Positions 1 through 9,116 of a stretch of DNA of 53,184 bases are shown here, in pieces (the first letter of the stretch is position 1; the number at the start of each line of letters is the position of its first letter). A program made the translations under genes and the position numbers. The stretch is from the NCBI RefSeq assembly GCF_004571075.1, contig NZ_SPQP01000027.1, forward strand, positions 1-53,184. Direction: 5' to 3'. The notes beneath the pieces are model-generated. The model did no database searches. It saw nothing but the letters and a program-made list of their open reading frames with translations, and had not been told where the DNA came from. Source of the DNA: Blastococcus sp. TF02A-35. GTDB lineage: Bacteria; Actinomycetota; Actinomycetes; Mycobacteriales; Geodermatophilaceae.

Positions 1-1254
1 CCCCTGCACCGTCTCGACGGTGAGCTCGACGTCGTCGACGCGGACGACGTCCCCTTCCTCGGGCAGCCGCTGGAGCCGCTCGGTGAGGAAGCCGGCCAGC
101 GTCTCGTACCGGCCCTCGGGGACGGCGATGCCGGTGCGGTCCTGCACCTCGTCCGGGCGCAGCAGCCCGGAGAGCACCCACGTGTCGGCGTCCACCCGGC
201 GCAGCGCCCGCAGCGGCTGGTCGGTCTCGTCGGCGATCTCGCCGACCAGCTCCTCCACGATGTCCTCCAGGGTGACCACGCCGTGCGTGGCGCCCCACTC
301 GTCGACGACCAGGGCGAGCTGCAGGCCCTGGTCGCGGAGCAGGTCCAGCAGCCGCTCCAGCTGCATCGACGACGGGACGGCGAGCACCGGCACCGCCAGC
401 TCGCCGGCCGTGCGGTGGCCGCGCTCGGCCTCCGGGACGGCGACCGCGTGCTTGACGTGCACGATCCCGGTCACCTCGTCGAGGTCGGATCCGTAGACGG
501 GGAAGCGCGAGTTGCCCGACTCCACCGCGGCGGCGATGACGTCGGCAGCCGTGGCGCTCGCCCGCAGGGTCCACAGCTGGGTCCGCGGCGTCATGACGTC
601 GGTGGCGTACTTGGCGCCCAGCTTCAGCGAGCGCTGCAGGAGGCGGGCGGCGACGGGGGAGAGGTCGCCCTCCTCCGCCGAGCGGCGGGCCACCGCGGCG
701 AGCTCGTCGGCGTCGCGCACCGTCTCCAGCTCCTCGCGCGGCTCGAAGCCGAGCCGGCGGACGATGGCGTTCGCCAGCCGCTGCAGCGCACCCACCACCG
801 GGCCGGTGACCCGGGTGAAGCCGCGCATGCCCGGGGCCACGAAGCCGGCGACGGCCAGGGGGTTGGCGATGGCGAGGTTCTTGGGTCCCAGCTCGCCCAG
901 CAGCATCTGCAGCGTGGTCGCCAGCGCGATCGCCAGCGTCACCGAGACCGCCGTCGCCGAGCCGCCGGTGAGGCCGAGGCCCTCCAGCGGGCCGCGCAGC
1001 AGCTCCCCGATCGCCGGCTCGGCCAGGTAACCGACGACCAGCGTGGTGATCGTGATCCCGAGCTGGGCGGCGGAGAGCTGGGTGGAGAGGGTCGTGAGGG
1101 CGCGCACGACGTTGCGCCCGCGACGGTCACCGGCGGCGGCCGCCTGCTCGGCCCGGCCGCGGTCCACGGTGGTGAGGGAGAACTCCGCTGCGACGAAGAA
1201 CCCGGTGAGTGCCGTCAGGAGGACGGCGGCGAGGAGGAGCAGCCATTCGGTCAT
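1..1254 (-). CDS. CNNM/CBS-domain (HlyC/CorC family) membrane protein, C-terminus cut by window edge
   Basis: The minus-strand frame is open from ATG at 1254 through position 1, so the stop lies outside the window and about 418 residues are visible. The N-terminus is a hydrophobic DUF21/CNNM domain with several membrane segments (first one right after MTEWLLL). A CBS-domain pair follows (EVTGIVHVKH, VTLEDIVEELVGEI), then the start of a CorC/HlyC C-terminal domain (about residue 350 on). Proteins of this family are linked to Mg2+/Co2+ efflux or homeostasis and are called hemolysin-like only by historical naming. The ion is not readable from sequence. Confidence 0.9.
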   Translation of the reverse strand, partial: MTEWLLLLAAVLLTALTGFFVAAEFSLTTVDRGRAEQAAAAGDRRGRNVVRALTTLSTQLSAAQLGITITTLVVGYLAEPAIGELLRGPLEGLGLTGGSATAVSVTLAIALATTLQMLLGELGPKNLAIANPLAVAGFVAPGMRGFTRVTGPVVGALQRLANAIVRRLGFEPREELETVRDADELAAVARRSAEEGDLSPVAARLLQRSLKLGAKYATDVMTPRTQLWTLRASATAADVIAAAVESGNSRFPVYGSDLDEVTGIVHVKHAVAVPEAERGHRTAGELAVPVLAVPSSMQLERLLDLLRDQGLQLALVVDEWGATHGVVTLEDIVEELVGEIADETDQPLRALRRVDADTWVLSGLLRPDEVQDRTGIAVPEGRYETLAGFLTERLQRLPEEGDVVRVDDVELTVETVQG

Positions 1255-1308
1255 CGACGCTGTCGGTGCCCGTGCGGCGCCCCGGCCAACCGGCGCGGGG
1301 CGGAAACG

Positions 1309-1340
1309 GCTCAGGGGCCGCCTTCCGGCGGCCCCTGAGC
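1309..1340 (-). terminator. Hairpin terminator after tRNA-Pro
   Basis: Perfect 14-bp inverted repeat (1309-1322 and 1327-1340) with a TTCC loop, immediately downstream of tRNA-Pro on the minus strand. No strong U-tract follows, as is usual in actinobacteria. Confidence 0.75.
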
Positions 1341-1342
1341 TG

Positions 1343-1419
1343 TGGTCGGGGTGACAGGATTTGAACCTGCGGCCTCGTCGTCCCGAACGACGCGCGCTAC
1401 CAAGCTGCGCCACACCCCG
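1343..1419 (-). tRNA. tRNA-Pro (anticodon CGG)
   Basis: The minus strand folds as a cloverleaf: acceptor CGGGGTG pairs with CACCCCG, the anticodon stem CGTCG/CGACG encloses a TTCGGGA loop with anticodon CGG, and the T-arm has GGTTCAAATCC. The discriminator A is followed by a genomically encoded CCA (1343-1345). Confidence 0.95.
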
Positions 1420-1436
1420 AGGTGCGCGGACCGAGT

Positions 1437-2381
1437 CTAGCGCGAGACGTTTCGCTCCTCGGCGGTGGGTGAGGCCGGGCGCGCGGTGAGGGTCAGCAGC
1501 GTCGCCTCGGGAGGGCAGGCGAACCGCGCCGGTGCGTACGGGCTGGTGCCCAGGCCGGCGGAGACGTGCAGCCAGGTCCCCGCCGGGTGCGCGGGCGTCG
1601 GCTCGGCCCAGCGGTGCAGCCAGCGCACCCGGTCCCGGTCGATGCCGCAGTTGGTGACCAGCGCGCCGTAGAACGGGACGCGGAGCTGTCCCCCGTGGGT
1701 GTGCCCGCAGAGCAGCAGGTCGTAGCCGTCGCCGGCGAACCGGTCGAGCACGCGCGGCTCGGGGGAGTGCGCCAGGCCGATCCGCACGTCCGCGGTGGGG
1801 TCGGCCGGCCCGGCGACGGCGTCGTACCGGTCCCGCTTGAGGTGCGAGTCGTCGACGCCGGCGAAGACGATCCGCCGTCCGGCGACGGTCAGCTCCCCGG
1901 CGGCGTTGGTGAGGTCCAGCCAGCCGCGCGCCGTCATCCAGTCGCGCAGGTCGCGCCAGGGCAGCTCGTCGCCGTGCACCCGCTTGTGGTCGGGCCAGAA
2001 GTACTTGAAGGGGTTCTTCGGTCGCGGGGCGTAGTAGTCGTTGCTGGCCAGCACGAAGGCGCCCGGGAGGTCCATCAGCGGCCCGAGGGCGCGCAGCGTG
2101 CCCGGCACGGCGTCGTGGCCGGCCAGGTTGTCACCGGTGTTGACCACCAGGTCCGGCTCGAGCGCGGCCAGGCCGGCCACCCACTCCTGCTTGCCGCGCT
2201 GCCCGGCGGTCATGTGCAGGTCGGAGATGTGCAGGACCGTCAGCGGCGCCGAGCCCGGGGCCAGCACGGGGACGTCGAAGCGGCGCAGGGTCCAGCGGTT
2301 GCGCTCGTAGAGGCTCGCGTAGGCGAGGACCGCCGCGCCGGAGGCGGCGGCGGTGGTGGGGACGGCGGTGTACCAGCGCAC
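1437..2381 (-). CDS. Metallophosphoesterase (calcineurin-like, YkuE/Rv3683 type)
   Basis: 314 aa from a GTG start. The N-terminus has a hydrophobic segment or signal anchor (about residues 5-25). Dimetal phosphoesterase motifs follow: HISDLHM (D-x-H), NTGDN, a variant SNDY where most relatives have GNHD/E, and GHTHGGQ near residue 230. The same SND variant is what I recall for the actinobacterial Rv3683 group, so it need not mean loss of activity. The substrate is unknown. It is divergent from the YqeY-like gene. A -10-like TAGGCT ends 6 nt before the GTG, so the gene is probably leaderless. Position beside ponA2 matches M. tuberculosis Rv3683. Confidence 0.9.
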   Translation of the reverse strand: MRWYTAVPTTAAASGAAVLAYASLYERNRWTLRRFDVPVLAPGSAPLTVLHISDLHMTAGQRGKQEWVAGLAALEPDLVVNTGDNLAGHDAVPGTLRALGPLMDLPGAFVLASNDYYAPRPKNPFKYFWPDHKRVHGDELPWRDLRDWMTARGWLDLTNAAGELTVAGRRIVFAGVDDSHLKRDRYDAVAGPADPTADVRIGLAHSPEPRVLDRFAGDGYDLLLCGHTHGGQLRVPFYGALVTNCGIDRDRVRWLHRWAEPTPAHPAGTWLHVSAGLGTSPYAPARFACPPEATLLTLTARPASPTAEERNVSR

Positions 2382-2387
2382 GTGGGG

Positions 2388-2393
2388 AGCCTA
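2388..2393 (-). promoter_or_regulatory. Candidate -10 box (TAGGCT) for metallophosphoesterase, leaderless
   Basis: TAGGCT on the minus strand with a 6-nt gap to the GTG start at 2381, matching TANNNT spacing for a leaderless transcript. Confidence 0.45.
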
Positions 2394-2433
2394 CGGGCAC
2401 GGCCGGGGACGGCGTCGTGTCAGGCTGGAGCAC

Positions 2434-2886
2434 GTGCCCGACTTGAAGGAACAGCTCCGCGCCGACCTGACCACCGCCATGAAGGCCCGTGACGAGCTGC
2501 GCACCGCCACGCTGCGCATGGTGCTCGCCGCGGTCAGCGCCGAGGAGGTGTCGGGCAAGGAGGCCCGCGAGCTCAGCGACGACGAGGTGCAGGCGGTGCT
2601 GCGGCGGGAGGCCAAGAAGCGGCGCGAGGCCGCGGAGGCGTTCGGCTCCGCCGGCCGCGCCGAGCAGGCCGCCCGGGAGCAGGCCGAGGGCGAGGTGCTG
2701 GCCGCCTACCTGCCCGCGCAGCTCGACGACGCCGACCTGGCCGCGCTGGTCGCCGACGTCATCACCCGCACCGGCGCCTCGGGCATGAAGGACATGGGCA
2801 AGGTGATGGGCGCGGCGAACGGTGCCGTCGCCGGGCGGGCCGAGGGCTCGCGGGTGGCCGCGGAGGTCCGCCGCCAGCTGGGCTGA
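2434..2886 (+). CDS. GatB/YqeY domain protein
   Basis: 150 aa, starting at GTG 2434 (MPDLKEQLRADL). The frame is open further upstream, but conserved sequence begins here. It is a helical YqeY-like protein with the typical ELSDDEVQAVLRREAKKRRE helix and a C-terminal GMKDMGKVMGAAN motif, as found in the tail domain of GatB, the amidotransferase subunit. Stand-alone YqeY proteins have no settled biochemical role; some tRNA-related function is assumed from the GatB link. A CAGGCT hexamer lies 7 nt before the start, so it may be leaderless. It converges on the PBP gene with a 9-bp gap. Confidence 0.9.
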   Translation: MPDLKEQLRADLTTAMKARDELRTATLRMVLAAVSAEEVSGKEARELSDDEVQAVLRREAKKRREAAEAFGSAGRAEQAAREQAEGEVLAAYLPAQLDDADLAALVADVITRTGASGMKDMGKVMGAANGAVAGRAEGSRVAAEVRRQLG

Positions 2887-2895
2887 GCCGGGGCG

Positions 2896-5316
2896 TCAGT
2901 CCCCGCCGCGGCGGGCGGGGACGCCGTCGCGGCGGCCCTCCCCGTCGGGCCCGGTCCGGCGGTCGGCGTCGGGCTGCCCGATGATCCCCGGAGGGGTGTC
3001 CGCGGGGGGCGCGTTCGGGTCGACCGGAGCCGGTTCGGGAGCGGGCGCCGGGTCCGGGGCCGGCGCCGGGACGGCGGAGCCGTTGCTGACCTGGATGGTG
3101 ACCGAGGAGCCGGCGCTGACCCGCGACCCCGAGCCGGGGCGGGTGCCGAGGAAGGCGCCCGCGGGCTCGGCGCTGTCGACCTCGCGGACGGTGGGCTGGA
3201 AGCCGGCGGCCTCCAGCGCGGCCTCGCAGGCCGAGGCGGAGGAGCAGGCCGGGACCACCGCGGTGTCGCCCTCGGCGACCTCGGGGTCCTCCGGCGGGAA
3301 CGGCACCATCGGCTGCCCGGTGAGGATCGGCGCCATGGCGTCGTGCCAGATGGTCGCGCCCTTGCCGCCGCCGAAGCCGCCGACGGACTTGTCGGCCTCG
3401 GAGTTGAAGACCAGGACGCTCGCCGTGTACTGCGGGGTGTAGCCGACGAAGGCGACCGAGGTGTTGTTGTTCGTGGTCCCGGTCTTGCCGGCGATCTGGT
3501 GGCCGGGGACGTAGGCGCGAGGGGCGGTCTGGCCGCTGTGGCCGGGCTCGACGTCCTTGCGCAGCATCTGGTTCAGGGTGTTCGCGACGCCCGTGGGGAT
3601 GGCCTCGGGGGTGCAGTTGTCCTCGGTGACCACCGGCTTGCCGTCGCGGGTCAGCGGCTCCCCGTTGCTGTCCAGGATGGCGGCCACCGGGGTCGGGTCG
3701 CACTGCGTGCCGCTGGCGGCCAGCGTCGAGTAGGCGCTGGCCAGGTCGAGCGGGCTGACGCCGTCGGTGCCGAAGGTGAACGACCCGCGGTTCTCGGCGA
3801 TGATCTGGTCGGCCGGGAACTGGGTGGCGGGGTAGTCGAAGGTCATGCCCATGCGCTCGGCCATGCGGACCGGGCCCTCGACCGAGCCCAGCTTGTCCTC
3901 CAGCGCCAGGAAGTAGGTGTTGGAGGACATGTAGAGCGCCTTCTCCATGTCCAGCGTCCCCGGGTAGCCGCTGCCGGCGTTGGAGACGCAGTACATGCCA
4001 CCGGTGCGACGGCCCTCGCAGGGGCCCCGGTAGACCTTCGAGACGTAGGGCTCGGGGGTGCTGAGCGTGTAGTACTTCGAGTAGCCCTGCTCCAGCGCGG
4101 CGGCGGCGGTGAAGACCTTGAACGTCGAGCCCGAGCCCTTGCTGGGCACGACGTTGAAGTTCACCGACTCGCACTCGGGGCCGTCGCAGCCGAACTTGCG
4201 GTTGTTCGACATCGCGAGCACCCGGCCGGTGCCCGGCTCCACCGCGGTGTAGGTGCCGACCAGCCGGTCGCCCATGGCGAGGGTGTTCAGCACCGCCTGG
4301 TCGCCGGCGGCCTGCATGTCCGGCCGGAGGGTGGTCTGGATCGTCAGGCCGCCGTTGTCGATCTCGGAGTCGGTGAGCCCGAGGTCGCGGGTCAGGTAGC
4401 CGTAGAGGAAGTCGCAGAAGAAGGCGCCGATCGCGGCGTCGATGCAGCCGTTCGGCGGGGCCAGGCCGGGCGCGACCTGCACCGGCTGCGCGGACACCTC
4501 GGTGAGCTCCTGCTCGCTGATGTGCCCCAGGTCGAACATGCGCTGGAGGACCTGGTTGCGCCGGATCTGGGCGTTCTCCGGGTTGGTGATCGGGTCGTCG
4601 TTGGTCGGGCTCTGCACCAGGCCGGCCAGCATCGCCGCCTGCGGCAGCGTGAGGTCGGCGGCGTTGGTGCTGAAGTAGCGCTGCGCCGCGGCCTGGATGC
4701 CGTAGGCGCCCTGGCCGAAGTACACGATGTTGAGGTAGCGGGTGAGGATCTCGTCCTTGGAGTAGGTCTCCTCCAGGGCGAGCGCCAGGCGGGCCTCGCG
4801 CAGCTTCCGGGAGAGGCCCTCGACGCCGTCCTGCTCGATCGCGGCGTCGCGCTCGGCCTGGGTGGTCGCCGTCTGCAGCAGGGTCTGCTTCACCAGCTGC
4901 TGGGTGATGGTGGAACCACCCTCGCGGACCGTGCCGGCGGCCAGGTTCGTGGCCAGCGCGCGGAAGGTCCCCTGGACGTCCATGCCGTTGTGGTCGTAGA
5001 AGCGCGAGTCCTCGATGTCGACCAGCGCGCGCTTCATGATGTCGGCGATCTGGTCGGCGGCGACGGGCGTGCGGTTGTTCTCGTAGAAGTAGGTGATCAG
5101 CGAGCCGTCGGCGGCCACCACCTTGGTGTTGCCCGCCGGGGTCTCGTCGGTCAGCTCCACCGGCAGGGCGTCGAGCAGCGACGCCGAGTTGCGTGCGACC
5201 AGCCCGGCACCCCCGACCCAGGGCAGCAGGAGGCCCGCCACGAGCATGCCTGCGACGACGATGGTCGCGGCGAGCCTGGCGAGCAGACGGGTCCGGATGC
5301 GAGCGTTCTCCGACAT
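2896..5316 (-). CDS. ponA2: Bifunctional class A penicillin-binding protein with PASTA domain (PonA2 type)
   Basis: 806 aa. A membrane anchor lies at about residues 12-40. The GT51 glycosyltransferase domain (about 60-240) carries EDSRFYDHNGMD and EGGSTITQQLVKQ. The transpeptidase domain has catalytic Ser397 in STFK, an SSN triad (SSNTYF) and KTGTT at about 611. A C-terminal PASTA domain (about 690-750) is followed by a Pro/Ala/Asp-rich tail. It polymerises and crosslinks peptidoglycan at the outer face of the membrane. The PASTA domain and the neighbours (two ArsA-like ATPases, metallophosphoesterase) match PonA2 of mycobacteria rather than PonA1. The WhiB4 gene that separates the ATPases from ponA2 in M. 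tuberculosis is absent: only 40 bp lie between them. Confidence 0.96.
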   Translation of the reverse strand: MSENARIRTRLLARLAATIVVAGMLVAGLLLPWVGGAGLVARNSASLLDALPVELTDETPAGNTKVVAADGSLITYFYENNRTPVAADQIADIMKRALVDIEDSRFYDHNGMDVQGTFRALATNLAAGTVREGGSTITQQLVKQTLLQTATTQAERDAAIEQDGVEGLSRKLREARLALALEETYSKDEILTRYLNIVYFGQGAYGIQAAAQRYFSTNAADLTLPQAAMLAGLVQSPTNDDPITNPENAQIRRNQVLQRMFDLGHISEQELTEVSAQPVQVAPGLAPPNGCIDAAIGAFFCDFLYGYLTRDLGLTDSEIDNGGLTIQTTLRPDMQAAGDQAVLNTLAMGDRLVGTYTAVEPGTGRVLAMSNNRKFGCDGPECESVNFNVVPSKGSGSTFKVFTAAAALEQGYSKYYTLSTPEPYVSKVYRGPCEGRRTGGMYCVSNAGSGYPGTLDMEKALYMSSNTYFLALEDKLGSVEGPVRMAERMGMTFDYPATQFPADQIIAENRGSFTFGTDGVSPLDLASAYSTLAASGTQCDPTPVAAILDSNGEPLTRDGKPVVTEDNCTPEAIPTGVANTLNQMLRKDVEPGHSGQTAPRAYVPGHQIAGKTGTTNNNTSVAFVGYTPQYTASVLVFNSEADKSVGGFGGGKGATIWHDAMAPILTGQPMVPFPPEDPEVAEGDTAVVPACSSASACEAALEAAGFQPTVREVDSAEPAGAFLGTRPGSGSRVSAGSSVTIQVSNGSAVPAPAPDPAPAPEPAPVDPNAPPADTPPGIIGQPDADRRTGPDGEGRRDGVPARRGGD

Positions 5317-5323
5317 CGCGGCC

Positions 5324-5329
5324 AGGGTA
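5324..5329 (-). promoter_or_regulatory. Candidate -10 box (TACCCT) for ponA2, leaderless
   Basis: TACCCT on the minus strand, 7 nt before the ATG at 5316. It implies ponA2 has its own promoter besides read-through from the ATPase genes. Confidence 0.45.
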
Positions 5330-5356
5330 TTACGCGCGGGCCGCTCGCAGCCCCGG

Positions 5357-6544
5357 TCAGCCGCGGCGCGCGGGCAGGATCCGGGTGCGGGGGGTTCCCG
5401 TCGGCGTGTCGGCGTCCGGACCGGTCAGCGCCTCGGCCATCGTGCGCAGCCCGTCGAGGTCGTGGACGTCGCCCGCGGCGGCGGGCACGGTGCGGACGGC
5501 GACCTCCGGGTGCGCGCTGGTGAACCGGTCGGCGAGGTGCTGCTCGCGGGCCGCGACCTGCATCCGCCCGGCGTGCACGCGCAGCGCCGCGGCGGCCAGG
5601 TCGGCGGCCCCGCCACCGGTCTCGGCGACCTCCTCGGCGGCGCCCTCGGCGCGGGTGGCCGACAGCGACGTCGTCGCCGGGGGGTGCGTGCGGTTGAGCA
5701 CCAGCCCGGCCAGCGGCATGCCCTCGGCCGAGAGCCGGTCCACGAAGAAGGAGGCCTCGCGCAGGGCGTCCGGCTCCGGTGCGGCGACCACCACGAACCA
5801 GGTGCCCGGGCGGCGGAGCAGCTCGTAGGTCGCCGTCGCCCGCTCGCGGAAGCCGCCGAACATGGTGTCCAGCGCGGCCACGAAGGCGGAGATGTCGCGG
5901 AGCAGCTGGCCGCCGAGGATCTTGCTGACGATCCGGCTGAACAGCAGGAACCCGGCGCTGGCGAACTTGAAGCCGGCCCGGCTGGGGGCGGTCAGCAGCC
6001 GGATCATCGTGCCGTCGAGGAAGCGGCCCATGCGGTTGGGGGCGTCGAGGAAGTCCAGCGCCGACCGGGACGGCGGGGTGTCCACGATGATCAGGTCCCA
6101 CTGGTCGCTGGCCCGCAGCTGGCCCAGCTTCTCCATGGCCATGTACTCCTGCGTCCCGGAGAAGGACGAGGAGAGCGCCTGGTAGAAGGGGTTCTCCAGG
6201 ATCTGCTGCGCCCGCTCGGGCGTGGAGTGCGCGGAGACGACGTCGTCGAACGTCCGCTTCATGTCCAGCATCATCGCGTGCAGCTCGCCCGGTGCCCCGG
6301 GGACGTCGACCCGCCGTGGCTCGTTGTCCAGCTCCACCAGGCCCAGCGACTGGGCCAGCCGGCGGGCGGGGTCGATGGTGAGGACGACGACCGTGCGACC
6401 GGCCTCTGCGGCGGCGAGCGCCAGGGCCGCGGAGCTGGTCGTCTTGCCCACGCCACCGGCGCCGCAGCACACGACGATCCGGGTGCTGCGGTCGGTGATC
6501 AGCTGCTCCAGGTCCATGGCCGGCGCCTGGCGGGGGGCGGTCAC
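5357..6544 (-). CDS. ArsA/Get3-like ATPase, second of a pair (Rv3680/BagB-like)
   Basis: 395 aa from a GTG that overlaps the stop of the upstream ATPase (GTGA), so translation is probably coupled. It has a deviant Walker A/P-loop ([10 protein letters not shown], about residues 27-36), a switch motif [12 protein letters not shown] and the ArsA-type [14 protein letters not shown]. Relatives were named for the arsenite pump ATPase, but actinobacterial pairs (M. tuberculosis Rv3679/Rv3680, BagA/BagB) are closer to Get3. No arsenite-binding cysteine set or ArsB gene is present here, so arsenic resistance should not be assumed. Likely works as a heteromer with the neighbouring ATPase. Confidence 0.9.
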   Translation of the reverse strand: MTAPRQAPAMDLEQLITDRSTRIVVCCGAGGVGKTTSSAALALAAAEAGRTVVVLTIDPARRLAQSLGLVELDNEPRRVDVPGAPGELHAMMLDMKRTFDDVVSAHSTPERAQQILENPFYQALSSSFSGTQEYMAMEKLGQLRASDQWDLIIVDTPPSRSALDFLDAPNRMGRFLDGTMIRLLTAPSRAGFKFASAGFLLFSRIVSKILGGQLLRDISAFVAALDTMFGGFRERATATYELLRRPGTWFVVVAAPEPDALREASFFVDRLSAEGMPLAGLVLNRTHPPATTSLSATRAEGAAEEVAETGGGAADLAAAALRVHAGRMQVAAREQHLADRFTSAHPEVAVRTVPAAAGDVHDLDGLRTMAEALTGPDADTPTGTPRTRILPARRG

Positions 6545-7533
6545 GCCGGCACCTCCGCGCGCAGGTGGTCCTCGAGGCGCCCGGCCAGCTCGAACAGGCA
6601 GCCCAGGTCCACCGGGCCCGGGAGCAGGGGCAGCTCCAGGGTGGGCCGGCCCAGCGCCTCGACCTCCGCGCGCAGCGCGTCCTGCGCGGCCCAGCGCCGG
6701 GCGTGCTCCACGACCTCGGCGGCCAGCGCGTCGGCGACCTCCTCGGCCTGCGGCAGGTGCGCGGCGGCCAGCGCCGGGGCGAGGTCGGCGCCGGTCAGCT
6801 CGCCGGCGGCCGCCCGCGCCAGCTCCGCGGCCGGCAGGACCGGCTCGGCGGCCATGTTGACGACGACGGAGCCGACGGGCAGCCCGGCACCGGTCAGCTC
6901 GGCGATGGCGTCGGCGGTCTCCTGCACCGGCATGTCCTCGAGCAGCGTCACCAGGTGGACCGCCGTCTGCGGGGAGCGGAGCACGGCCATCACGCCGTCG
7001 CTCTGGGTCTTGATGGGGCCGGAGCGCGCCAGCTGCGACATCTCGCCGGTGACGCCGAGGAAGCGGGTGATCCGCCCGGTGGGCGGCGCGTCGACGACGA
7101 CGGCGTCGTAGACCTGCCGGCCGTCGTGGCGGCGCGTGACCGCCTCCTTGATCTTGCCGGTGATGAGGACGTCGCGCAGGCCCGGCGCGATGGCCGTGGC
7201 GAAGTCGATCGCGCCCATCTTGCGCAGCGCCCGGCCGGCGCGGCGCAGGTTGTAGAACATGTCGAGGTAGTCGAGGAGCGCCTCCTCGACGTCGATGGCC
7301 AGGGCCTTGACCTCGCCGCCGCCCCGCGCCACGGCCACCCGACGCTCCTCGTAGGGCAGGGGAGCGGTGTCGAAGAGCTGGGCGATGCCCTGCCGGCCCT
7401 CGGTCTCGACCAGCAGGACCGAACGGCCGTCGGCGGCCAGTGCCAGCGCGAGCGCGGCCGCGACGGTGGTCTTGCCCGTCCCGCCCTTGCCGGTGACCAC
7501 GTGCAGGCGTGGGGAGGACGGTTCGGGGCTCAC
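6541..7533 (-). CDS. ArsA/Get3-like ATPase, first of a pair (Rv3679/BagA-like)
   Basis: 330 aa, taking GTG at 7533 ([18 protein letters not shown]) as the start. The frame continues upstream for 50 codons, but that extension is unlike any ATPase N-terminus and runs into the divergent promoter region. The P-loop GKGGTGKTT is near residue 15. [14 protein letters not shown] is the switch region, followed by [17 protein letters not shown] helices. A -10 hexamer (TACATT) sits 6 nt before the GTG, supporting a leaderless transcript and this start. It is co-transcribed with the second ATPase and perhaps ponA2, which suggests a membrane or envelope role. Confidence 0.9.
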   Translation of the reverse strand: MSPEPSSPRLHVVTGKGGTGKTTVAAALALALAADGRSVLLVETEGRQGIAQLFDTAPLPYEERRVAVARGGGEVKALAIDVEEALLDYLDMFYNLRRAGRALRKMGAIDFATAIAPGLRDVLITGKIKEAVTRRHDGRQVYDAVVVDAPPTGRITRFLGVTGEMSQLARSGPIKTQSDGVMAVLRSPQTAVHLVTLLEDMPVQETADAIAELTGAGLPVGSVVVNMAAEPVLPAAELARAAAGELTGADLAPALAAAHLPQAEEVADALAAEVVEHARRWAAQDALRAEVEALGRPTLELPLLPGPVDLGCLFELAGRLEDHLRAEVPA

Positions 7534-7539
7534 CCGCCC

Positions 7540-7545
7540 AATGTA
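7540..7545 (-). promoter_or_regulatory. Candidate -10 box (TACATT) for the ArsA-like operon
   Basis: TACATT on the minus strand with a 6-nt gap to GTG 7533, leaderless spacing. It supports the shorter start of the ATPase gene. Confidence 0.5.
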
Positions 7546-7613
7546 TGAGCAGGTGGGCGGGTCGGCCCGCCCGCGCAAGGCGGCGTGACCGTGATCGCAG
7601 CCGACGGCTGCAG

Positions 7614-7619
7614 TAGCGT
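7614..7619 (+). promoter_or_regulatory. Candidate -10 box (TAGCGT) for the DUF4177/RidA/Nudix operon
   Basis: TAGCGT followed by 7 nt and ATG 7627. The divergent partner promoter lies at 7540-7545, so the 93-bp gap holds both. Confidence 0.5.
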
Positions 7620-7626
7620 CCCGCCC

Positions 7627-7797
7627 ATGAGCGACACCGCGCGTCAGAAGTGGGAGTACGCGACCATCCCGCTGCTGGTCCACAACACCAAGGCCATCCT
7701 CGACTCCTGGGGCGTCGACGGCTGGGAACTGGTCACCGTGCTCCCCGGCCCCGGCGGCATGGAGCAGCTGGTGGCCTACCTCAAGCGCCCGGCATGA
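7627..7797 (+). CDS. Small DUF4177-like protein (Rv3678A type)
   Basis: 56 aa, soluble. The WEYATIPLL start and the GWDGWELV-like segment ([12 protein letters not shown]) are the signature of DUF4177-like proteins; function unknown. It is first in an operon with the RidA-like gene (ATGA overlap) and the Nudix gene. The same order occurs in M. tuberculosis (Rv3678A-Rv3678c). Confidence 0.85.
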   Translation: MSDTARQKWEYATIPLLVHNTKAILDSWGVDGWELVTVLPGPGGMEQLVAYLKRPA

Positions 7798-8285
7798 CCG
7801 GCCCCGCCCCGGAGGCGGCCGCGCCGGCGCAGAGCTGGCACGCCCGCCTCGCCGAGCTGGGCATCCGGCTGCCCCCGGTGGCCGCGCCGGTCGCCTCCTA
7901 CGTGCCCGCCGTGCGGGCCGGCTCGCTGGTCTTCACCTCCGGGCAGCTGCCCTTCGTGGAGGGCGGGCTGCGCCGCACCGGCAAGGTCGGCGGGTCCGTC
8001 GACGTCGAGGCGGCCGCCGCCGACGCCAAGCTCTGCGCCCTGAACGCGCTGGCCGCGATCGACGAGCTCGTCGGGCTGGACTCCATCGCCCGCGTCGTCC
8101 GGGTGGTCGGGTACGTGGCGAGCGCCGAGGGCTTCACCGGCCAGCCGCGGGTGGTCAACGGCGCGAGCGAGCTGCTCGGCCGGATCTTCGGCGAGGCGGG
8201 CCAGCACGCCCGCAGCGCCGTCGGCGTCGCGGAGCTCCCGCTCGGGGCCGCGGTGGAGGTCGAGCTCACCGTCGAGCTCCGGTGA
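7794..8285 (+). CDS. RidA/YjgF-family protein (Rv3678c type)
   Basis: 163 aa, ATG overlapping the preceding stop. It has the chorismate-mutase-like RidA fold with LVFTSGQLPF, the VVRVVGYVAS strand and a conserved C-terminal GVAELPLGAAVEVE. Archetypal RidA deaminates reactive enamine/imine intermediates using an Arg in the RVAVGV-type motif. Here the equivalent stretch reads RSAVGVAELP, and an Arg is present, but this long clade (Rv3678c-like) is distinct from RidA proper, so the substrate is open. It overlaps the next gene (GTGA). Confidence 0.85.
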   Translation: MTGPAPEAAAPAQSWHARLAELGIRLPPVAAPVASYVPAVRAGSLVFTSGQLPFVEGGLRRTGKVGGSVDVEAAAADAKLCALNALAAIDELVGLDSIARVVRVVGYVASAEGFTGQPRVVNGASELLGRIFGEAGQHARSAVGVAELPLGAAVEVELTVELR

Positions 8286-9094
8286 GCGCCCCCGCGGGCG
8301 GGGTGCCGGCCGAGCCGAAGCAGGCGGCGACGGTCCTCCTGCTGCGCGACGGCGAGCCGGGGCTGGAGGTCTACCTGCTCCGCCGCACCAAGGGCATGCC
8401 CTTCGCCGGTGGCATGACCGCCTACCCCGGCGGCGGCGTCGACCCGCGGGACGGCGACACCGAGATCGGCTGGGCCGGCCCGTCGCCGGCGGAGTGGGCA
8501 ACCGCCTACGGCTGCGACGAGCGGACGGCGCGGGAGCTGGTGTGCGCCGCGGTGCGGGAGACCTTCGAGGAGGCCGGCGTCCTGCTGGCCGGGCTGCCCG
8601 ACGGCTCCGTCGTGCCCGACGTCTCCGGGAACGACTGGGAGGAGCAGCGGCAGGCGCTGCTGTCCCGCGAGCTGTCGCTGGCCGGGCTGCTGGCCGGCCG
8701 CGGCCTGGTGCTGCGCTCGGACCTGCTGCGCCCGTTCGCGCACTGGGTCACCCCGCCCGTCGAGCCGCGCCGCTACGACACGAAGTTCTTCGCGGCGGCG
8801 CTGCCGGTGGGGCAGGAGGCCCGGGACGTCTCGGGGGAGGCCGACGAGGCCTCGTGGCTGACGCCGGCCGCCGCGCTGGCCGAGATGGTGTCGGGGGTCC
8901 GGCCGATGCTGCCGCCGACCTCGCACACGCTCGACCAGCTGCAGTCGTTCCCCGACGTCGCGGCCGCCCTGGCCGGCTCCCCGCCGGAGCCGCTGCACCC
9001 GATCAGCCCGCGCTTCGAGGAGGACGCCGACGGCCGCTGGGCCGTGCTGCCCGACGGCACCCGCGTCCGCCTGGTCATGCCGCTCCCGTCCTGA
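8282..9094 (+). CDS. Nudix hydrolase, NUDT19-like with split Nudix box
   Basis: 270 aa from a GTG that overlaps the RidA-like stop. The Nudix box is interrupted: GGGVDPRD at 50-57 and RETFEEAG at 92-99, with roughly 34 residues inserted, as in NUDT19/RP2p-type enzymes that hydrolyse CoA derivatives. The C-terminal half carries HWVTPPVEPRRYDTKFF, typical of this group. Substrate inferred only. In M. tuberculosis a metallo-beta-lactamase-fold gene (Rv3677c) lies here before crp; that gene is absent in this window. Confidence 0.88.
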   Translation: MSAPAGGVPAEPKQAATVLLLRDGEPGLEVYLLRRTKGMPFAGGMTAYPGGGVDPRDGDTEIGWAGPSPAEWATAYGCDERTARELVCAAVRETFEEAGVLLAGLPDGSVVPDVSGNDWEEQRQALLSRELSLAGLLAGRGLVLRSDLLRPFAHWVTPPVEPRRYDTKFFAAALPVGQEARDVSGEADEASWLTPAAALAEMVSGVRPMLPPTSHTLDQLQSFPDVAAALAGSPPEPLHPISPRFEEDADGRWAVLPDGTRVRLVMPLPS

Positions 9095-9116
9095 CCCCGC
9101 CCGGGGGCGGACGCGC

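Noticed and set aside
5357..7533. Arsenite resistance operon
   Set aside because: ATPases resemble the Get3/BagAB group; no arsB, arsR or arsC nearby.
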